DNA of 64,000 bases from Methylotenera mobilis JLW8 (GCF_000023705.1 NC_012968.1:2046001-2110000), one strand, 5' to 3'; shown: positions 43,032 through 52,495, numbered from the stretch's first letter. Numbers and translations: made by a program. Notes: generated from the sequence alone by a model not told the origin.

Positions 43032-43790
43032 ATGAATGCCACCATAAAAAACACACTGATAAAAGTACCGGAAGTCACACTGATATTTTGGATAATTAAA
43101 ATTGCGGCAACCACACTAGGTGAAACTGGGGGCGATGCCGTTTCAATGTCCATGAATCTTGGGTACCTCGTTGCGACTATCGCTTTTACCGCGGCATTCC
43201 TATTAGCTGTCTTTACACAGATTACCGTGAAGCATTTTAACCCTTGGCTTTATTGGACCACCATTATCGCCACCACTACCGTAGGCACTACTTTAGCTGA
43301 TTACGCAGACCGCTCGCTGGGTATTGGCTATGCGGGCGGTACGTTACTTCTATTTACGCTGCTTATGTCATCCCTCTTTATTTGGTATCGTACACTGGGC
43401 TCGGTGTCTATTACGGTGATTACCTCTAAAAAAGCGGAAATGTTTTACTGGTTAACCATCATGTTTTCTCAAACACTGGGTACAGCACTAGGTGATTGGG
43501 CTGCAGATAGTGCAGGACTTGGATATATCGGTGCAGCAATCATCTTTGGCGCCATGCTTGCTTTGATTGTTGTGGCTTATTATAAGTCTAATATCTCCAA
43601 CACTATTTTGTTCTGGGCGGCATTTATTCTAACGCGCCCACTGGGTGCGGTTGTTGGCGACTTTCTTGATAAACCTTTAGCCGCAGGTGGCTTAGCACTT
43701 AGCCGCTATTCCGCCTCTATGGTCTTAATGGTGCTGATTATCGGCTGTATCACTATATTCAAACAATCCGCAGCCAAACGCACGCATTAA
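43032..43790 (+). CDS. Four-repeat DUF347 (COG4705) membrane protein
   Basis: A 252-residue membrane protein built of four repeats with the pattern TLGxxxxD...GxGYxGG: TTLGETGGDAVSMSMNLGY (near 27), TTVGTTLADYADRSLGIGY (near 82), QTLGTALGDWAADSAGLGY (near 147) and RPLGAVVGDFLDKPLAAGG (near 205). This is the DUF347 architecture. Family function is unknown. It follows the half-size EamA gene and may be co-transcribed with eptA. Confidence 0.88.
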   Translation: MNATIKNTLIKVPEVTLIFWIIKIAATTLGETGGDAVSMSMNLGYLVATIAFTAAFLLAVFTQITVKHFNPWLYWTTIIATTTVGTTLADYADRSLGIGYAGGTLLLFTLLMSSLFIWYRTLGSVSITVITSKKAEMFYWLTIMFSQTLGTALGDWAADSAGLGYIGAAIIFGAMLALIVVAYYKSNISNTILFWAAFILTRPLGAVVGDFLDKPLAAGGLALSRYSASMVLMVLIIGCITIFKQSAAKRTH

Positions 43791-43886
43791 TGTAAACCCG
43801 CCTCATATTTTTAAGATGTATCGCGCTAAAGCATTAGCAGCTATCCGTACTCATCGCCTTTTTACCTACTCAAAAAAATAACGCTC

Positions 43887-44918
43887 ATGATTTTTTTCTC
43901 CATTTTTATTGCCGCTCTATTGGCATTTTCTATTAGTGTGATTTGTGGCGGTGGTGCAGGCTTATTGCTTATCCCCATCTTAGGTTACGCTTTGCCGGCA
44001 TCGCAAATACCGGCCGCATTATCTATCGGCACCTCGGTAAACTCGGTGACCAAACTTTCCTTGTTCTACTCAAAAATAAACTGGCATATCGTTAGACTTT
44101 TTTTACCGGCGGCACTGCCAGGTGTGGCGTTAGGCGCTTGGCTGTTAAGCTATTTAGACCCAACTTACGTTGAGCTATGCATGGCAATATTTTTAGTTTC
44201 CAACTTGCCTTATTTGTTTAGAAAAGAAACTGTGGCTAATGCAAAACCCAATTATTCCAATCAGTTTTTACGTGCCATTGGCTTGTTGGCTGGGTTTATT
44301 TCTGGGCTAACTGGCGCAGTGGGCGTGTTATTTAATGGCGTATATTTACGCTATGGCTTAGTTAAAACTGAAATCGTTGCCACCCGCGCCGCTAATGAAA
44401 TTTTGCTACATATCATCAAGCTCTTTTTATATGCTTACCTATGCTTATTTACGCTTAAAGTGTTAGAAATTGGCCTGATCGTCGCGGCAGCTGCCGTGCT
44501 TGCAACTTATCTAATGAAATTTATTCTGCCCAGAATATCCACTGCTAGGTTCAGTAAGTTTGGCTACGGCGCAATGGTGGTATCAGGTGCGCTACTGTTT
44601 AACAGTGCAATTTTACGCGTGCAAGAAATGCATAACCCAAGCATACACGTCATGCGTATGGCAAAAGGTTATGACGCATCATTCAGTTGGAATGATTTAC
44701 TGTACAGCGTTGAGTTTAAGTATAGCGAAGGCTTTGAACTTGAACGTATTATCCCAGTGAGCTCATTAACACTCGCCAAGCAAACCTTGGTACAGGCTCA
44801 CAAAGGCGATGCGTCTAAAATCGTGATTGAAAAGGTATATTCGATCAAAAAAATTTCTTATGAGGCTTATTACTACGATGCCAACGACCAACTGCTGAAC
44901 AAAATTAAATTTAATTGA
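43887..44918 (+). CDS. TauE/SafE-family membrane protein with soluble C-terminal extension
   Basis: Residues 1-245 are a TauE/SafE (TSUP) permease: ICGGGAGLLLIPIL (19-32), GTSVNSVTKLSLFY (48-61) and LLAGFISGLTGAVG (132-145). Family members export sulfite, sulfoacetate or other small organic anions. Unusually, a hydrophilic tail of about 90 residues follows (from about 253), ending KISYEAYYYDANDQLLNKIKFN; its pattern recalls PepSY-like or other small sensor folds but I cannot name it. It is 96 bases after the DUF347 gene. Confidence 0.8.
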   Translation: MIFFSIFIAALLAFSISVICGGGAGLLLIPILGYALPASQIPAALSIGTSVNSVTKLSLFYSKINWHIVRLFLPAALPGVALGAWLLSYLDPTYVELCMAIFLVSNLPYLFRKETVANAKPNYSNQFLRAIGLLAGFISGLTGAVGVLFNGVYLRYGLVKTEIVATRAANEILLHIIKLFLYAYLCLFTLKVLEIGLIVAAAAVLATYLMKFILPRISTARFSKFGYGAMVVSGALLFNSAILRVQEMHNPSIHVMRMAKGYDASFSWNDLLYSVEFKYSEGFELERIIPVSSLTLAKQTLVQAHKGDASKIVIEKVYSIKKISYEAYYYDANDQLLNKIKFN

Positions 44919-45077
44919 TGCATGTATCAGCACTAGCCTCAACAACGCGTGATCAAGGCTGGTTAGCCAAGTAATATCGTAAAACCAAAGCTTATTCTGA
45001 AGGACTAGAGGCAAGCGCACCATGCCTGATTTCTGCTTTTAACACACAAAAATAAATTAATTAAAAAATCCTTATAA

Positions 45078-45124
45078 AACATATATATGGAATTTTAAAT
45101 CAGACCAATATCAATATATTGTGT
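45078..45124. promoter_or_regulatory. Tandem NrdR boxes upstream of nrdA
   Basis: The site TATCAATATATTGTGT (45109-45124) matches the NrdR consensus acaCwATATATwGtGT at 13 of 16 positions. A weaker copy (45078-45093, about 10 of 16) lies exactly 31 bases upstream, the three-turn spacing at which NrdR boxes normally occur in pairs. They lie just upstream of the promoter. Confidence 0.7.
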
Positions 45125-45132
45125 TTTTTATA

Positions 45133-45162
45133 TTGCAACCACCCGTTATATTGCGTTATATT
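45133..45162 (+). promoter_or_regulatory. nrdA promoter
   Basis: TTGCAA (45133-45138) and TATATT (45157-45162) are 18 bases apart. The predicted start near 45169 coincides with the 5' end of the riboswitch. Confidence 0.6.
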
Positions 45163-45169
45163 TCTCGCA

Positions 45170-45378
45170 TACGGTTCTTATTTTTCAGTCGAAATTTAAG
45201 ATAATAGGGAATCCGGTGCGAAGTTTGGCGTAACGCAAACATCAATACCGGGGCTGCCCCCGCAACTGTAATCAGAGAGTTATTTTGTATTTCTCGCCAC
45301 TGAATTTTAGTGAATTAAAATTTGGGAAGGCTAGCAAAATAATGATGACCTGAAAGCCAGGAGACCTGCCGTAGACAT
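45170..45378 (+). promoter_or_regulatory. Cobalamin riboswitch
   Basis: The conserved elements appear in order: GGGAATCCGGTGCGAAG (45208-45224), CCGGGGCTGCCCCCGCAACTG (near 45248-45268) and the B12 box AGCCAGGAGACCTGCC (45355-45370). Together they define an adenosylcobalamin-class aptamer. After it, about 170 bases of leader precede nrdA, including CGGCAG (45433-45438), which can pair with CTGCCG at the end of the B12 box, and a GGATAGATT hairpin (45441-45459); these may be the expression platform. Confidence 0.95.
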
Positions 45379-45550
45379 TTTTCACACCGCACTGGGGTGA
45401 ATACTTTTATAACGTTTGAGGCGGGGTGTCCTCGGCAGATGGATAGATTTAATCTATCCGCCATGCTGGTCTTTGTTTGGCGCATTTTTCTATTGCAGAA
45501 GATGCTCGCTGTCCAAAGCGTACCTGCCCTTTATTAAAAAGGGAAAACAA

Positions 45551-48367
45551 ATGGATGATATAAAACCATCTTCAAGTACTGATTCAGTACAAGCTACAAT
45601 GTTACCTATGTTGCAAGTGATTCGCCGTAATGGTGCCGCTGTAACATTTAATTTAGACAAAATTTCTATCGCTATTACCAAGGCGTTCTTGGCAGTTGAA
45701 GGCAATCACAGTGCCGCTTCACAGCGCGTACGCGACCAGGTCACTTCGCTCAGTCAAATCGTTAATCATGCCCTAATTCGCCGTTTGCCAACCGGCGGCT
45801 CCATTCATATTGAGGATATCCAAGACCAGGTTGAATTAGCGCTCATGCGCAATGGTAACCACGACGTAGCACGTGCATACGTGCTTTACCGTGAAAAACG
45901 CAACGCGGAGCGTGCTGCCGAAAAAGCGACCACCAGCGAACCAAGCCATGCTTTGAACGTAAATATCGACGGCAAACTAGTGCCGCTTAATATCAAACAA
46001 TTGAATGAGATGGTGGCTGAAGCCTGCTTAAATTTAGGTAATGAAGTTGATGTGAACCTAGTGGTTGAGCAAGCTGTACGCGATTTATACGATGGAATTC
46101 CATTCACTGAAGTGTACAAAGCGCTGATTCTTTCTGCGCGTAGCTTGATTGAAACCGAACCAGCTTACAACTATGTAACAGCGCGTCTGCAACTGGATTT
46201 AGTACGTGCAGAGGTGCTGGGCGAACGTGTAAGCCATGCTGAGATGGACGCACACTATGCAGAATATTTCCCACGCTATATCAAAATCGGTATCGATGCA
46301 GATTTGCTGGATCCACGTTTGGCGCAGTTCGATTTAGATAAACTCGCAAATGCTTTGGTAAAAGAGCGCGACTTCCAATTTGGTTACTTAGGTATTCAAA
46401 CCCTGTATGACCGTTATTTCTTGCATATCGAAGAGCGTCGTATTGAACTACCGCAAATCTTCTTTATGCGCGTGGCGATGGGCTTGGCGATTAATGAAAT
46501 TGACCGCGAAGCGCGAGCAATTGAGTTCTATAACGTATTGAGTACGTTCGACTTTATGAGCTCAACACCTACCTTATTCAACGCCGGCACATTGCATTCA
46601 CAGCTTTCTTCATGCTACCTCACTACCGTGAGCGATGACTTGGATGGCATCTACCAAGGCATTAAAGAAAACGCGCTACTGCAAAAATATGCAGGCGGTT
46701 TAGGTAACGACTGGACACCGGTGCGCTCATTAGGCGCACGTATCAAAGGTACTAATGGCAAGAGCCAAGGCGTGATTCCATTCTTAAAAGTGGTGAATGA
46801 CACCGCAGTGGCTGTGAACCAAGGTGGTAAGCGTAAAGGTGCGGTGTGTGGTTACCTGGAAACCTGGCACTTGGACATCGAAGAGTTTTTAGACTTGCGT
46901 AAAAACACCGGTGATGACCGTCGCCGTACGCATGACATGAATACCGCGCACTGGATTCCAGACCTGTTCATGCGCCGTGTGACGGAGCAGGGCGAGTGGA
47001 CATTGTTCTCTCCATCCGACGTACCTGATTTGCATGACAAATACGGTAAAGCTTTTGAAAAAGCTTATGTAGAGTATGAGCGCCGTGCTGACACCGGTGA
47101 AATCAAGCTATTCAAACGTGTTCCTGCAATTCAAATGTGGCGCAAGATGTTGTCCATGTTGTTTGAAACAGGCCATCCTTGGATCACCTTTAAAGACCCA
47201 TGCAACATTCGCTCACCACAGCAGCACGTAGGTGTGGTGCATAGCTCAAACCTGTGTACAGAAATCACATTGAATACTTCTGATACTGAAATTGCTGTGT
47301 GCAACCTGGGCTCTGTGAACTTATTGCAACATTTAAAAGAAGTTAACGGAAATTTAGAGTTAGATAACGACAAATTGCAGGCGACGATCAAAGTCGGTAT
47401 GCGCATGTTAGATAACGTGGTGGATATCAATTTCTATCCTGTAGGCAAGGCGCGTAATTCCAATACCCGTCATCGCCCGGTGGGCATGGGTATCATGGGT
47501 TTCCAAAATTGCTTACACGCAATGCGTATTCCTTACGCAAGTATGGATGCAGTGGAGTTTGCCGACCGTGCAATGGAAATGGTGTGTTACAACGCGTATT
47601 GGGCTTCAACCGTGCTGGCAGAAGAACGCGGCCCATACTCTAGCTTTAAAGGCAGCTTATGGGATCAAGGCATTTTGCCGTTGGATACATTGAATCTGCT
47701 GGAAGCAGAACGTGGCGGCAATGTAGAAGTAGATAGAAGCAAAACGTTGGATTGGGATGCCTTGCGCAACCGTATCCAAAAAGTTGGTATGCGTAACTCC
47801 AACTGCGTGGCCATTGCGCCTACTGCAACGATTTCTAATATCGTAGGAGTATCAGCCAGTATTGAGCCTGAATACCAAAACCTATATGTGAAATCTAATT
47901 TATCAGGCGAGTTCACCATCGTAAACGAGCAGTTGGTTAATGACCTGAAAGCACGCGGCTTGTGGGATACCGTAATGGTATCTGACTTGAAATATTTTGA
48001 TGGCTCATTGGCGCCAATTGAGCGTGTGCCTGCTGACTTGAAGCAGCTCTATGCAACTGCCTTTGACGTAGACCCAAGCTGGTTGATTGAAGCGGCAGCA
48101 CGTCGCCAGAAATGGATAGACCAGGCGCAATCACTCAACCTGTACTTTGCGGTGCCATCAGGCAAGAAGCTGAACGATACGTATCTACTAGCATGGCAAC
48201 GTGGTTTGAAAACGACCTATTACCTACGCTCTTTGGGTGCAACTGCGGCGGAGAAATCTACTGGCAGCGGTGGTGAGTTGAACGCGGTGTCTGCACATAC
48301 AACGGCACCAGAACCTGCGCCGAAAATGTGCAGTATCGACAACCCAGACTGCGAATCTTGCCAATAA
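45551..48367 (+). CDS. nrdA: Ribonucleoside-diphosphate reductase, class Ia large subunit
   Basis: Reduces ribonucleotides to deoxyribonucleotides with the radical supplied by NrdB. ATG 45551 follows AGGGAAAAC; earlier in-frame codons lie in the riboswitch leader. Residues about 15-115 are an ATP-cone and about 130-220 look like a second cone, as in Pseudomonas NrdA, so dATP inhibition is expected. Catalytic residues are N567, C569 and E571 (NLCTE), with redox cysteines C355 and C584; the C-terminal CSIDNPDCESCQ is the swinging dithiol tail. Length 938. The B12 riboswitch and NrdR boxes control it. Confidence 0.95.
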   Translation: MDDIKPSSSTDSVQATMLPMLQVIRRNGAAVTFNLDKISIAITKAFLAVEGNHSAASQRVRDQVTSLSQIVNHALIRRLPTGGSIHIEDIQDQVELALMRNGNHDVARAYVLYREKRNAERAAEKATTSEPSHALNVNIDGKLVPLNIKQLNEMVAEACLNLGNEVDVNLVVEQAVRDLYDGIPFTEVYKALILSARSLIETEPAYNYVTARLQLDLVRAEVLGERVSHAEMDAHYAEYFPRYIKIGIDADLLDPRLAQFDLDKLANALVKERDFQFGYLGIQTLYDRYFLHIEERRIELPQIFFMRVAMGLAINEIDREARAIEFYNVLSTFDFMSSTPTLFNAGTLHSQLSSCYLTTVSDDLDGIYQGIKENALLQKYAGGLGNDWTPVRSLGARIKGTNGKSQGVIPFLKVVNDTAVAVNQGGKRKGAVCGYLETWHLDIEEFLDLRKNTGDDRRRTHDMNTAHWIPDLFMRRVTEQGEWTLFSPSDVPDLHDKYGKAFEKAYVEYERRADTGEIKLFKRVPAIQMWRKMLSMLFETGHPWITFKDPCNIRSPQQHVGVVHSSNLCTEITLNTSDTEIAVCNLGSVNLLQHLKEVNGNLELDNDKLQATIKVGMRMLDNVVDINFYPVGKARNSNTRHRPVGMGIMGFQNCLHAMRIPYASMDAVEFADRAMEMVCYNAYWASTVLAEERGPYSSFKGSLWDQGILPLDTLNLLEAERGGNVEVDRSKTLDWDALRNRIQKVGMRNSNCVAIAPTATISNIVGVSASIEPEYQNLYVKSNLSGEFTIVNEQLVNDLKARGLWDTVMVSDLKYFDGSLAPIERVPADLKQLYATAFDVDPSWLIEAAARRQKWIDQAQSLNLYFAVPSGKKLNDTYLLAWQRGLKTTYYLRSLGATAAEKSTGSGGELNAVSAHTTAPEPAPKMCSIDNPDCESCQ

Positions 48368-48391
48368 GCAAGCCCCTGTGAGCCGCTCATT

Positions 48392-48409
48392 GCATTGTTG
48401 CAACAATGC
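48392..48409. repeat. Perfect 18-bp palindrome between nrdA and nrdB
   Basis: GCATTGTTGCAACAATGC is a perfect dyad with no spacer, 25 bases after the nrdA stop. It could be an operator or an RNA hairpin influencing the nrdA to nrdB ratio. It does not match the NrdR consensus. The rest of the 161-base gap is unremarkable. Confidence 0.6.
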
Positions 48410-48528
48410 TCAAAGACTGCGCCGTACTACTGGTACCGTCTTGTCTTTTGTGCTTGTTGCGCCTCGCACTGAATGACTCTCGCCAACTTGCTAACGCAAA
48501 GTAAAGAATAAAGAACAAAGGAAAAAAC

Positions 48529-49662
48529 ATGCTTTCATTTGAAGATGAAGTAATTACAGAGCCATCAGCACCTAAGTTAGCGGCAGTGCCGGCCCCAGCT
48601 GTGCAAACCGCAACGCCAGTAGCAGCAAACCAGCCATCTATCTCAGGCCGTGTGAACGCCTCTGACAAACGCATGATTAACGGCCAGACTGATGTAAACC
48701 AACTGGTGCCGTTTAAATATCACTGGGCTTGGGACAAATACCTTGCAGGCTGCGCCAATCACTGGATGCCGCAAGAGGTTTCCATGAGCCGAGATATTGC
48801 ACAATGGAAAGACAGCACAGCACTTACAGACGATGAGCGTCTGATTGTGAAGCGTAATTTGGGCTTTTTCACTACGGCCGACTCGCTGGCTGCGAACAAC
48901 ATCGTGCTCGGTACCTATCGCCACATTACGGCGCCAGAAGCACGCCAATACTTGCTGCGCCAGGGTTTTGAAGAGGCAATCCATACCCATGCGTATCAAT
49001 ACATCGTCGAGAGTCTGGGCTTAGACGAATCGGAAGTGTTTAATGCTTACCAAGAAGTGGCGAGCATTAAAGATAAAGATGACTTCTTGATTCCGTTCAT
49101 CAACACGCTGACGAATCCGGAATTCAAAACTGGTACAGCAGAAGCGGACCAGCAACTGCTGCGTTCACTCATCGTGTTTGCCTGCATCATGGAAGGCCTG
49201 TTTTTCTATGTCGGGTTCGTACAGATTCTTGCACTGGGTCGCCAGAACAAGATGCAGGGCGCTGCCGAGCAATACCAATACATCTTGCGTGACGAGTCTA
49301 TGCACTGCAATTTTGGTATCGATGTGATCAATACGATTAAATTGGAAAATCCGCACTTGTGGACTGCAGAATTCCGCGATGAGATCAAAGGTTTAATCCA
49401 GCACGGTGTTGAGCTTGAGTACCGCTATGCCGAAGCCACCATGCCACGTGGCGTGTTGGGCTTGAATGCTACGATGTTTAAGGAATATTTACGTTTTATT
49501 GCCAACCGTCGCTGCCAGCAAATCGGTTTGGATGTGTTATATCAAGGTGCGACCAATCCATTCCCATGGATGAGTGAAATGATTGACTTGAAGAAAGAGA
49601 AAAACTTCTTTGAAACGCGTGTAACGGAATATCAAACTGGTGGTGCATTAAGCTGGGATTAA
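48529..49662 (+). CDS. nrdB: Ribonucleoside-diphosphate reductase, class Ia small subunit
   Basis: Houses the diiron-tyrosyl radical cofactor. By alignment with E. coli NrdB the iron ligands are D118, E149, H152, E222, E256 and H259, and Y156 (EAIHTHAY) is the radical tyrosine; an Fe-Y cofactor is therefore expected. AAGGA precedes ATG 48529. The 377-residue length includes an Ala/Pro-rich N-terminal extension of about 40 residues. Confidence 0.96.
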   Translation: MLSFEDEVITEPSAPKLAAVPAPAVQTATPVAANQPSISGRVNASDKRMINGQTDVNQLVPFKYHWAWDKYLAGCANHWMPQEVSMSRDIAQWKDSTALTDDERLIVKRNLGFFTTADSLAANNIVLGTYRHITAPEARQYLLRQGFEEAIHTHAYQYIVESLGLDESEVFNAYQEVASIKDKDDFLIPFINTLTNPEFKTGTAEADQQLLRSLIVFACIMEGLFFYVGFVQILALGRQNKMQGAAEQYQYILRDESMHCNFGIDVINTIKLENPHLWTAEFRDEIKGLIQHGVELEYRYAEATMPRGVLGLNATMFKEYLRFIANRRCQQIGLDVLYQGATNPFPWMSEMIDLKKEKNFFETRVTEYQTGGALSWD

Positions 49663-49730
49663 GCACTGAATATAATCCGAAAGCAGATTCAGTAGCAGAG
49701 CAAAAAAAACAGACAGGAAGAAACTGGCAA

Positions 49731-49759
49731 GAATAGCGTAATCTTTACGGCTATTTTTT
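49731..49759 (+). terminator. Terminator after nrdB
   Basis: AATAGCGTAA and TTACGGCTATT pair with one bulged base and are followed by T residues, about 70 bases past the nrdB stop. Confidence 0.75.
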
Positions 49760-49779
49760 CCAGCTATTAATGTCTGTAA

Positions 49780-50559
49780 TTAATAGGTTGCGCCCTTGTC
49801 TTGTAATAGCGCTATGATTTTAGCGTTGCCAGAGGCTTCAGCTAAGGCTAGCGTAGATTTGCCATTTTTACCGCGCGCCATTACATCCGCACCTCGCTCA
49901 ATCAGCAGTTCGGCCACCTCAAACTGACCAGAGGTGAGGCTCAGTAGTAAAGGGGTGAAACCCTGGCTATCTCTATCATTGATATAAGCCCCTCGTTTAA
50001 TCAGCATCTCTGCAACCATTTTATAGCCCGGCAACTGCTGACCACATACCAACAACAGCGGCGTCATGGTCTTGCGGTCATAAGCGTTCACATCCGCGCC
50101 CTTTTTAATCAGTATGCTCGCAATCACCGTGTAACCTTTTTTCAAAGCCACTAGCAGCGCCGGTGTACCCTCTGAGTCTGAAATGTGGATATTAAAATTA
50201 CTACGCACAAAGAGGTCAACAACCGCCTGATTTCCCGTTTGAATTGCCTGTAGAAATTGCTCATCATTGCGCGCAATTCCGCGCTGCTCGAACTCTTTAA
50301 GCGCATTATCTACACCTTCTGCCTCGCGGATATGCTGAGACTGCCGTACTTGCCGCAGCCTGAGAATATCCTCCATCACATCTTGAGGGAATCCTTGGCG
50401 TCCACCGCGAGAGTCGATAATCAAATCACTGAAATAATCATGTATTTGCGGTGTAGACCAAAGCTTCTCAATACGAGTCAGTATGCGATCAAACTTACTC
50501 TCTAACGCATATGGGTAGTTTTCGCCAAGGTATTCAAAAAAAGGATGTTTAACAGACAT
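49780..50559 (-). CDS. Ankyrin-repeat protein
   Basis: A 259-residue cytosolic-looking protein. About four ankyrin repeats fill residues 100-257, for example GTPALLVALKKGYTVIASILIKKGADVNAYD, GFTPLLLSLTSGQFEVAELLIERGADV and GKSTLALAEASGNAKIIALL. The N-terminal 95 residues are unrelated and unrecognised. No signal peptide. It is divergent from the first diguanylate cyclase gene. Partner unknown. Confidence 0.88.
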   Translation of the reverse strand: MSVKHPFFEYLGENYPYALESKFDRILTRIEKLWSTPQIHDYFSDLIIDSRGGRQGFPQDVMEDILRLRQVRQSQHIREAEGVDNALKEFEQRGIARNDEQFLQAIQTGNQAVVDLFVRSNFNIHISDSEGTPALLVALKKGYTVIASILIKKGADVNAYDRKTMTPLLLVCGQQLPGYKMVAEMLIKRGAYINDRDSQGFTPLLLSLTSGQFEVAELLIERGADVMARGKNGKSTLALAEASGNAKIIALLQDKGATY

Positions 50560-50722
50560 AACAAATACGATGACCTAATCTAGTGATATAAACAGTGTGA
50601 GCTAGTAATGACCAACAACAACTCACTAAAATTCATTATAATAAATTTTTAATATGCTAAGCTAATAGTGACGCATAGTTTACTCACAGATGAACGTGTA
50701 AGTAAACGAAAGGATTATTTTG

Positions 50723-52495
50723 TTGAATTTCGAAGAAATGCATACAAGATTACCACCTTCCTATCGTTACCTAATTGCGATAGCGCTGTTCCTCATCGCC
50801 TTTTTTCTGCGCTTCATGATGGCGCCTGCACAAGAAAATCTGGCATACATCTCCTTTTATTTACCAACGCTCATCAGCTTCTACCTACTGGGCACAGGCC
50901 CTGGCATATTGGTCACCATACTTTCTGGAATAGCCGGTGAATACTACTTCGTGAAACCATTTGAAGTATTATTTAGCGCGCAAAAAAACTATCTTCCTTT
51001 GATATTTTTCGCCTTAACATCCTGCCTGATTGGGTTAATTATTACCAGGCTCAGTCATTACAGCGACGAGCTCAAACACGCCGAGGTACGGGAGAAGTTC
51101 CGTAGCCATGTGCTAGAGCTGATTACCAAAAGCGCACCACTAACCAATACACTAAGAGCGATTATCTTGTGGGTGGAGCAAGAAAATCCAGCGACACGCG
51201 GTAGCATCATGCTACTGAACACCGACGGCAAGCGTCTACTCGCAACTGCAACGCCCAATCTGCCAGGATTTTATGTGGCTGCTATCAACAACCTAGATGT
51301 TGGTGAGGGCATCGGATCATGCGGAACGGCCGCATTTACAGGAAAAAGGGTCATTGTTGAAGACATCCAAAGCCACCCTTATTGGCACCATTTTAAGGAG
51401 CTTGCGGGCCAGGCTAGGCTAGGCTCTTGCTGGTCAGAACCAATACGCTCAACGCAAGGCAAGATACTAGGAACCGTTGCCATTTATCATCAGTACACAT
51501 ATCAGCCAACTGAAGCCAATATTATGCTGATTGAACAAGCCGCTTATTTGGCAAGTATTGCTATTGAAAAAAACCACAGCGAGGTTGCCTTAAAAAAGAA
51601 TGAAGAGCGCTGGAGATTTGCCTTAGAAGGTGCAGGAGATGGAGTTTGGGAATATGATTTTAAGACAGGAAAAACAGAAGCATCCCCTCGGTTAATGGAA
51701 ATTTTGGGATTAAATGCAAATTTACCAGAAGATATTGAAAGATTTCATCACTGGGCAGCACACACACACCCGGACAGCATTACCAACACCATGATGGCAA
51801 TACAAGCTATGAAAGATAACAACAGTGATCGGTATCAGATAGAACAGCAAAAGCTATGTGGCGATGGGACTTATAAGTGGCTGCTGAACAGAGGTATGGT
51901 AATTAGCCGTAGCAGTGACGGGAAACCGTTACGCATGATTGGCACCTCTACCGATATTACGGAACGAAAACAGCTTGAAGAGGAGCTCAAGCGCCAAGCT
52001 CGCATTGATTTTCTTACTGGAGTCAGCAATCGCCGCTACTTTATGGAGCAGGCCGAGCAAGAGATACAGCGAACCAGTCGGTATGACACCCCTCTTTCAT
52101 TCTTTATGTTAGACATTGACCTATTTAAACAAGTCAATGACACATACGGTCACAAATCGGGTGATATCGTGTTAAAAAGGATGGCCTCCGTATGCCGTGA
52201 AACCCTGCGCGAAATAGATATTATTGGTCGTGTGGGAGGTGAAGAGTTTGCCATATTGCTACCAGAAACAGATAAGGCTCAAGCAGCAGAAGTTGCCGAA
52301 CGGCTACGCTCTGTTCTTGCCGATGAAAAAGTACCAACGGAAGCTGGCGCCCCCATTCAGTTCACAGTCTCAATCGGTGTAGCTTCAAGAGTATCCAGTC
52401 AAGACAACATTGACATGCTACTGAATCTAGCTGACGAAGCACTATATCAAGCTAAAAAATACGGGCGCAATCGAGTCTATATAGCAATGCAATGA
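50723..52495 (+). CDS. Membrane GAF-PAS diguanylate cyclase
   Basis: Makes cyclic di-GMP. Domains in order: a DUF4118-like membrane region (about 15-115), GAF (about 130-285), PAS-PAC (about 295-415) and GGDEF (about 425-585). The active site is GGEEF with the RxxD inhibitory site (REID) five residues before it, so activity and product inhibition are expected. AAAGGA sits eight bases before TTG 50723 and five before TTG 50720, while the first ATG (50738) has no such site; a TTG start is preferred. It is closely related to the third gene of this cluster. Confidence 0.9.
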   Translation: MNFEEMHTRLPPSYRYLIAIALFLIAFFLRFMMAPAQENLAYISFYLPTLISFYLLGTGPGILVTILSGIAGEYYFVKPFEVLFSAQKNYLPLIFFALTSCLIGLIITRLSHYSDELKHAEVREKFRSHVLELITKSAPLTNTLRAIILWVEQENPATRGSIMLLNTDGKRLLATATPNLPGFYVAAINNLDVGEGIGSCGTAAFTGKRVIVEDIQSHPYWHHFKELAGQARLGSCWSEPIRSTQGKILGTVAIYHQYTYQPTEANIMLIEQAAYLASIAIEKNHSEVALKKNEERWRFALEGAGDGVWEYDFKTGKTEASPRLMEILGLNANLPEDIERFHHWAAHTHPDSITNTMMAIQAMKDNNSDRYQIEQQKLCGDGTYKWLLNRGMVISRSSDGKPLRMIGTSTDITERKQLEEELKRQARIDFLTGVSNRRYFMEQAEQEIQRTSRYDTPLSFFMLDIDLFKQVNDTYGHKSGDIVLKRMASVCRETLREIDIIGRVGGEEFAILLPETDKAQAAEVAERLRSVLADEKVPTEAGAPIQFTVSIGVASRVSSQDNIDMLLNLADEALYQAKKYGRNRVYIAMQ

